Assembly: GCA_030605265.1 (NCBI GenBank)
Contig: JAUWIR010000131.1
Coordinates: 1 to 9,339, forward strand
Direction: 5' to 3'
Source: Pseudomonadota bacterium
GTDB lineage: Bacteria > SZUA-182 > DTGQ01
DNA length: 9,339 nucleotides
Positions 6,750-9,339 of the stretch are shown here, in pieces. The notes under the pieces are model-generated. The model was not told the DNA's origin. It searched no databases and saw only the letters and a list, made by a program, of their open reading frames with translations. The position numbers and the translations under genes were made by a program. Within the stretch, counting starts at the first letter, position 1; every line of letters starts with the position of its first letter.

Positions 6750-6936
6750 AATTTTTTTAGTTTTTTGATTTTTTTTCAGTCTCCATTAATTAATTTATTT
6801 CCTCTTTTGGGCTTATATGGTATCCTATAGCAAGAATTTATTTTTTTGGTTGTATGAAATATATTTTGTAATTTTTTTAATTATATATCTCGATAACTTC
6901 AATTATTCAGCAGGGCTTCTTTGAGGGGTTAATTTA

Positions 6937-8760
6937 ATGAGCTATTACCATACCTTTTACATCCCGGTAATGGGAACAGGGCACTCAGTGGATACACCTA
7001 TCCGTGTGGCTCCTTTTGGTATTTCTTCGGTTATTTCCTTTGTTGACGATATCTTACTTGAAAAAGTGGGGAACTACTATAGGCAGATGTTTGGCCTCCC
7101 TCAAATGCAAACTCTCTCCAGTGATCTTGATCGAAGGGCGAAAAGGATCTATGCTTATCTTGAAACCGTGCAGGAAATAGTCAGCATGAAAATTGAAGCC
7201 ATAAAAAAACAATCTTTTTTCGAGGATAATGATAAAAAAAAGTATTTTGAGCTGCTGCCCAGCTGCCCTTTAAAGAAAGACTATTTAAATCTGTTCAAAA
7301 TAAAGGATGGCCCCCAAAAAGATGCTTTAGCCAAAGAACTTAACGAGAAAATAAAACCGGGTTCCATTGACGTAAACATTAAGGTGAAATTGGACAAGGG
7401 GAATTATGACGGCAAAGGGCAACCTTTGGGGGAAGAATTCACTGATGCAAAGGCAGCTTTGCGAGGGTATGCCAACAGCACTTTAAAGTCCTGCATTGTG
7501 TTTTCAGCTGGAGTAAATCAAAGACTATTTACCTATATGACCCATTTTCGGGATTTTTATAGAGATAAAAGTGGAGAAATAAAGAAAAAAATTATTCTCA
7601 AGGTTACTGATTGCCGCTCAGCCCTGATACAAGCTAAATTTTTAGCTAAAAAAGGGTTAGAGGTTTATGAATACAGAATTGAATCAAGTCTTAATTGCGG
7701 CGGCCACGCTTTCTCCTCAAACGGGCATTTACTTCCCTACATTTTAAAGGAGTTTAAAGACAAGCGGGAGCAGTTAAAAGAAGGGTTTATGCGGTTGGTA
7801 CAAAATTACTATAAAAAGATGGGGTGGGAATATTCTCAGTTAGCCCTAGATTCCTCGCCACTCGTTACTGTTCAGGGAGGGCTTGGTATCTATGGTGAGA
7901 AGCGCAGACTTATGAAGGCCTTTGGTGTAAATCTTACAGGCTGGGCAAGCCCCTTTCTCTTAGTCCCAGAGGCTACCTGTGTTGATTCTACTACTCTTAA
8001 CCTTTTGATAAAAGCCGGGAAAAAAGATCTCTATTTATCGAATGTTTCTCCTCTTGGGGTCCCTTTTAATAATGTTCACCAAACCGGGTCGGAAAAGTGG
8101 ACAAAGAAAAAGGCGGAGGAAGGAAAACCAGGTTCTGCATGCCCAAAAGGACTTTTAGCCTCAAATACTGAATTCAGTGAAAAACCGATTTGTTTAGCAT
8201 CAGGGCGGTATCAAAAGAAGAAGCTCGAAGAAATCGCCGGCATGCCTGTTTCGCAAGAGGAGAAAGAAAAATTAAGTACAAAAGTTAAAGATAAAACCTG
8301 CCTATGTGATCACCTCGGAAACGGGGCCCTCATTGCCTTAGGAATAGCTGGGGAAGATAGTTCACCACAATCTATATGCCCCGGCCCTAATATTGCCTGG
8401 TTTAATAAATCTTATTCATTAAAAGAAATGGTTGATCACATTTATGGAAGGGGACCTTCCCTTGTTTCACCTGATCGACCCCATATGTTCGTTCAGGAGA
8501 TTATCATAAATGTAGATTATTTTAAAAAACTTGTAACTGAATGCTCTTACTCAGCAAAGGAAATTAAGTTGTTGCAGGAGTATAAAAATAATCTTGAAAA
8601 TAGTATGAATTTTTGTTTGACCATTGTTGCTCAAGGGCAAGAGTATCCGGATGAAAATTTAGCTTCCATCCCTATCCACATTAAAGAGCAAAAAAATAGA
8701 CTTAACCTGCTTTATGAAGAATTTGAAAAAAAAGTAGAATCACTCCCTAATCCTTCCTAA
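6937..8760 (+). CDS. Conserved hypothetical protein, 607 aa, Cys-rich C-terminal half
   Basis: ATG 6937 is preceded by GAGGGG (6923-6928) at 8 nt spacing, and the frame runs 607 codons. I recall similar proteins of about 600 aa, without a function, in Bacteroidetes and sulfate-reducing bacteria; I cannot name a Pfam family. Visible blocks are an N-terminal 'MGTGHSVDTPIRVAPFGISS' (12-31), a lysine-rich variable region (90-165), NCGGHAF (253-259), GGLGIYGEKRRLMKAFG (314-330) leading to TGWASPFLLVPEATCVD (334-350), and a C-terminal set of cysteines: C402 in CPKG, C419, C455 and C457 in CLCDHLG, and C481 in CPGPN. The cysteine spacing could bind a metal or Fe-S cluster. The barrel-like strand/loop text and NCGGH faintly recall flavin-binding TIM barrels (nitronate monooxygenase EAGGH), but this is only a suggestion. 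There is no signal peptide or membrane segment, so it is probably cytosolic. The 187-base leader is AT-rich with poly-T runs and no clear promoter. Confidence 0.85.
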   Translation: MSYYHTFYIPVMGTGHSVDTPIRVAPFGISSVISFVDDILLEKVGNYYRQMFGLPQMQTLSSDLDRRAKRIYAYLETVQEIVSMKIEAIKKQSFFEDNDKKKYFELLPSCPLKKDYLNLFKIKDGPQKDALAKELNEKIKPGSIDVNIKVKLDKGNYDGKGQPLGEEFTDAKAALRGYANSTLKSCIVFSAGVNQRLFTYMTHFRDFYRDKSGEIKKKIILKVTDCRSALIQAKFLAKKGLEVYEYRIESSLNCGGHAFSSNGHLLPYILKEFKDKREQLKEGFMRLVQNYYKKMGWEYSQLALDSSPLVTVQGGLGIYGEKRRLMKAFGVNLTGWASPFLLVPEATCVDSTTLNLLIKAGKKDLYLSNVSPLGVPFNNVHQTGSEKWTKKKAEEGKPGSACPKGLLASNTEFSEKPICLASGRYQKKKLEEIAGMPVSQEEKEKLSTKVKDKTCLCDHLGNGALIALGIAGEDSSPQSICPGPNIAWFNKSYSLKEMVDHIYGRGPSLVSPDRPHMFVQEIIINVDYFKKLVTECSYSAKEIKLLQEYKNNLENSMNFCLTIVAQGQEYPDENLASIPIHIKEQKNRLNLLYEEFEKKVESLPNPS

Positions 8761-8795
8761 TCTTTAACCTCTTTCTGTTATCCCTTATTGACATC

Positions 8796-9339
8796 TTAGC
8801 CCATCTGTCTATTTACAGAATTCAGGCGATGACAGCGCCCGATATCTGAAATGTGTTTTTCCTTAAGGCCTGCTTGGCGAGCAAATTCAGGCCATCTTTC
8901 CACTGAAGCGAGAACATCTTGAATGATTTGCTTAGGTTTTCGAATGCTAATGGATTCACCAACAGTGATGAGATCAGCCGGCATGAAATGGTCGCGTTTG
9001 CCGTTAATACTCATTTGATGCTGATTTGTCCATTTGCCGGCCGGATTATGGGAATAAATGAGATCAAAGGCGGGCGATAATTTCCAACGCCCGTCTTGAT
9101 TCATGAGAAAAGCGATATTCTTGGTGTGATCATCCTGATTGCGGGCAATCACATTAAAGACCATGCGCCGATATTGTTGTATGGCCTCGGCTTTACTTAA
9201 CCGCAATTTACGCATAACTGCAAAAGCCTGTTCATAACTATAAGCGCCGGCCATATTAAAGTCATAATGCGCTAAACCGCAAAATGATTGCAAATGTATT
9301 TTTTTGCCCTTTTGGCGATCAAACCGTTTGGTAAGAAAG
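8796..9339 (-). CDS. HipA-family type II toxin (Ser/Thr kinase), C-terminal part, 5' end beyond window
   Basis: The minus frame is open from the right edge to TAA 8798-8796, giving 180 residues, so the coordinates cover a partial gene. It begins FLTKRFDR, the nucleotide-contacting strand of HipA kinases, followed by LQSFCGLAHYDF, then the catalytic loop NQDDHTKN (nucleotides about 9140-9117) and the Mg-binding SPAFDLIYS. By family knowledge these correspond to the catalytic Asp/Asn loop and DFG-like Asp of E. coli HipA. The C-terminus (WPEFARQAGLKEKHI) looks complete. HipA kinases phosphorylate a translation target such as GltX and are neutralised by a HipB HTH antitoxin, which would be expected upstream, beyond the right edge. 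A TTG at 9293 is not the start, because homology continues past it. The gene converges on the 607-aa gene with 35 nt between stops and no clear terminator hairpin. Confidence 0.9.
   Translation of the reverse strand, partial: FLTKRFDRQKGKKIHLQSFCGLAHYDFNMAGAYSYEQAFAVMRKLRLSKAEAIQQYRRMVFNVIARNQDDHTKNIAFLMNQDGRWKLSPAFDLIYSHNPAGKWTNQHQMSINGKRDHFMPADLITVGESISIRKPKQIIQDVLASVERWPEFARQAGLKEKHISDIGRCHRLNSVNRQMG

Noticed and set aside
6750..6936. Intrinsic terminator after the peptidase gene
   Set aside because: There are several T runs, but no GC-rich stem precedes them.
8761..8795. Bidirectional terminator between the convergent genes
   Set aside because: No inverted repeat of useful length is visible in the 35-base gap.

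Overview
The window is a stretch of bacterial chromosome carrying five protein-coding regions, two of them cut by the window edges. It also carries a cluster of short dispersed repeat elements in the gaps. The UvrA sequence style, the moderate-to-low GC, the CHAT/NB-ARC gene and the many 'CACGGAGRCACAGAG' type repeats suggest a free-living member of Desulfobacterota (former Deltaproteobacteria) or a similar environmental lineage. This placement is an inference from general resemblance, not a database result.

Layout from left to right. (1) 1-1839, minus strand: a caspase-like CHAT domain fused to an NB-ARC (STAND) ATPase. Its 3' part runs off the left edge, and an in-frame TGA interrupts it at codon 96, inside the CHAT core. 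(2) 1840-2287: an AT-rich divergent intergenic region with a possible promoter for the CHAT gene, a small inverted repeat, a short element (element A) with inverted-repeat ends, and a strong-looking promoter placed directly against the uvrA ATG. (3) 2288-5263, plus: uvrA, complete, with an unusual 36-codon Ser/Pro tract encoded by a 9-bp tandem repeat. (4) 5264-5702: an intergenic region made almost entirely of repeats. It holds an ACAGGAT tandem motif, a second element (element B, same family as A but in opposite orientation) carrying the 3' remnant of a GxxExxY (PDDEXK_3) gene, and a third repeat of a different consensus (element C). (5) 5703-6749, plus: an M42-family metallo-aminopeptidase with all metal ligands. 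(6) 6937-8760, plus: a conserved protein of unknown function, 607 aa, Cys-rich in its C-terminal half. (7) 8796-9339, minus: the C-terminal 180 residues of a HipA-family Ser/Thr kinase toxin, convergent with the previous gene and cut by the right edge.

The genes do not form one pathway. uvrA, the peptidase gene and the unknown gene each have their own gap upstream and look like separate transcription units. The two ends of the window hold conflict or stress-response genes (CHAT-STAND on the left, HipA on the right). The most informative novel signal is in the gaps. Elements A and B share the same pair of distinct ends in opposite orientation on either side of uvrA, and B still holds readable GxxExxY coding sequence. 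This links these ubiquitous-looking repeats to a decaying mobile-type gene cassette.
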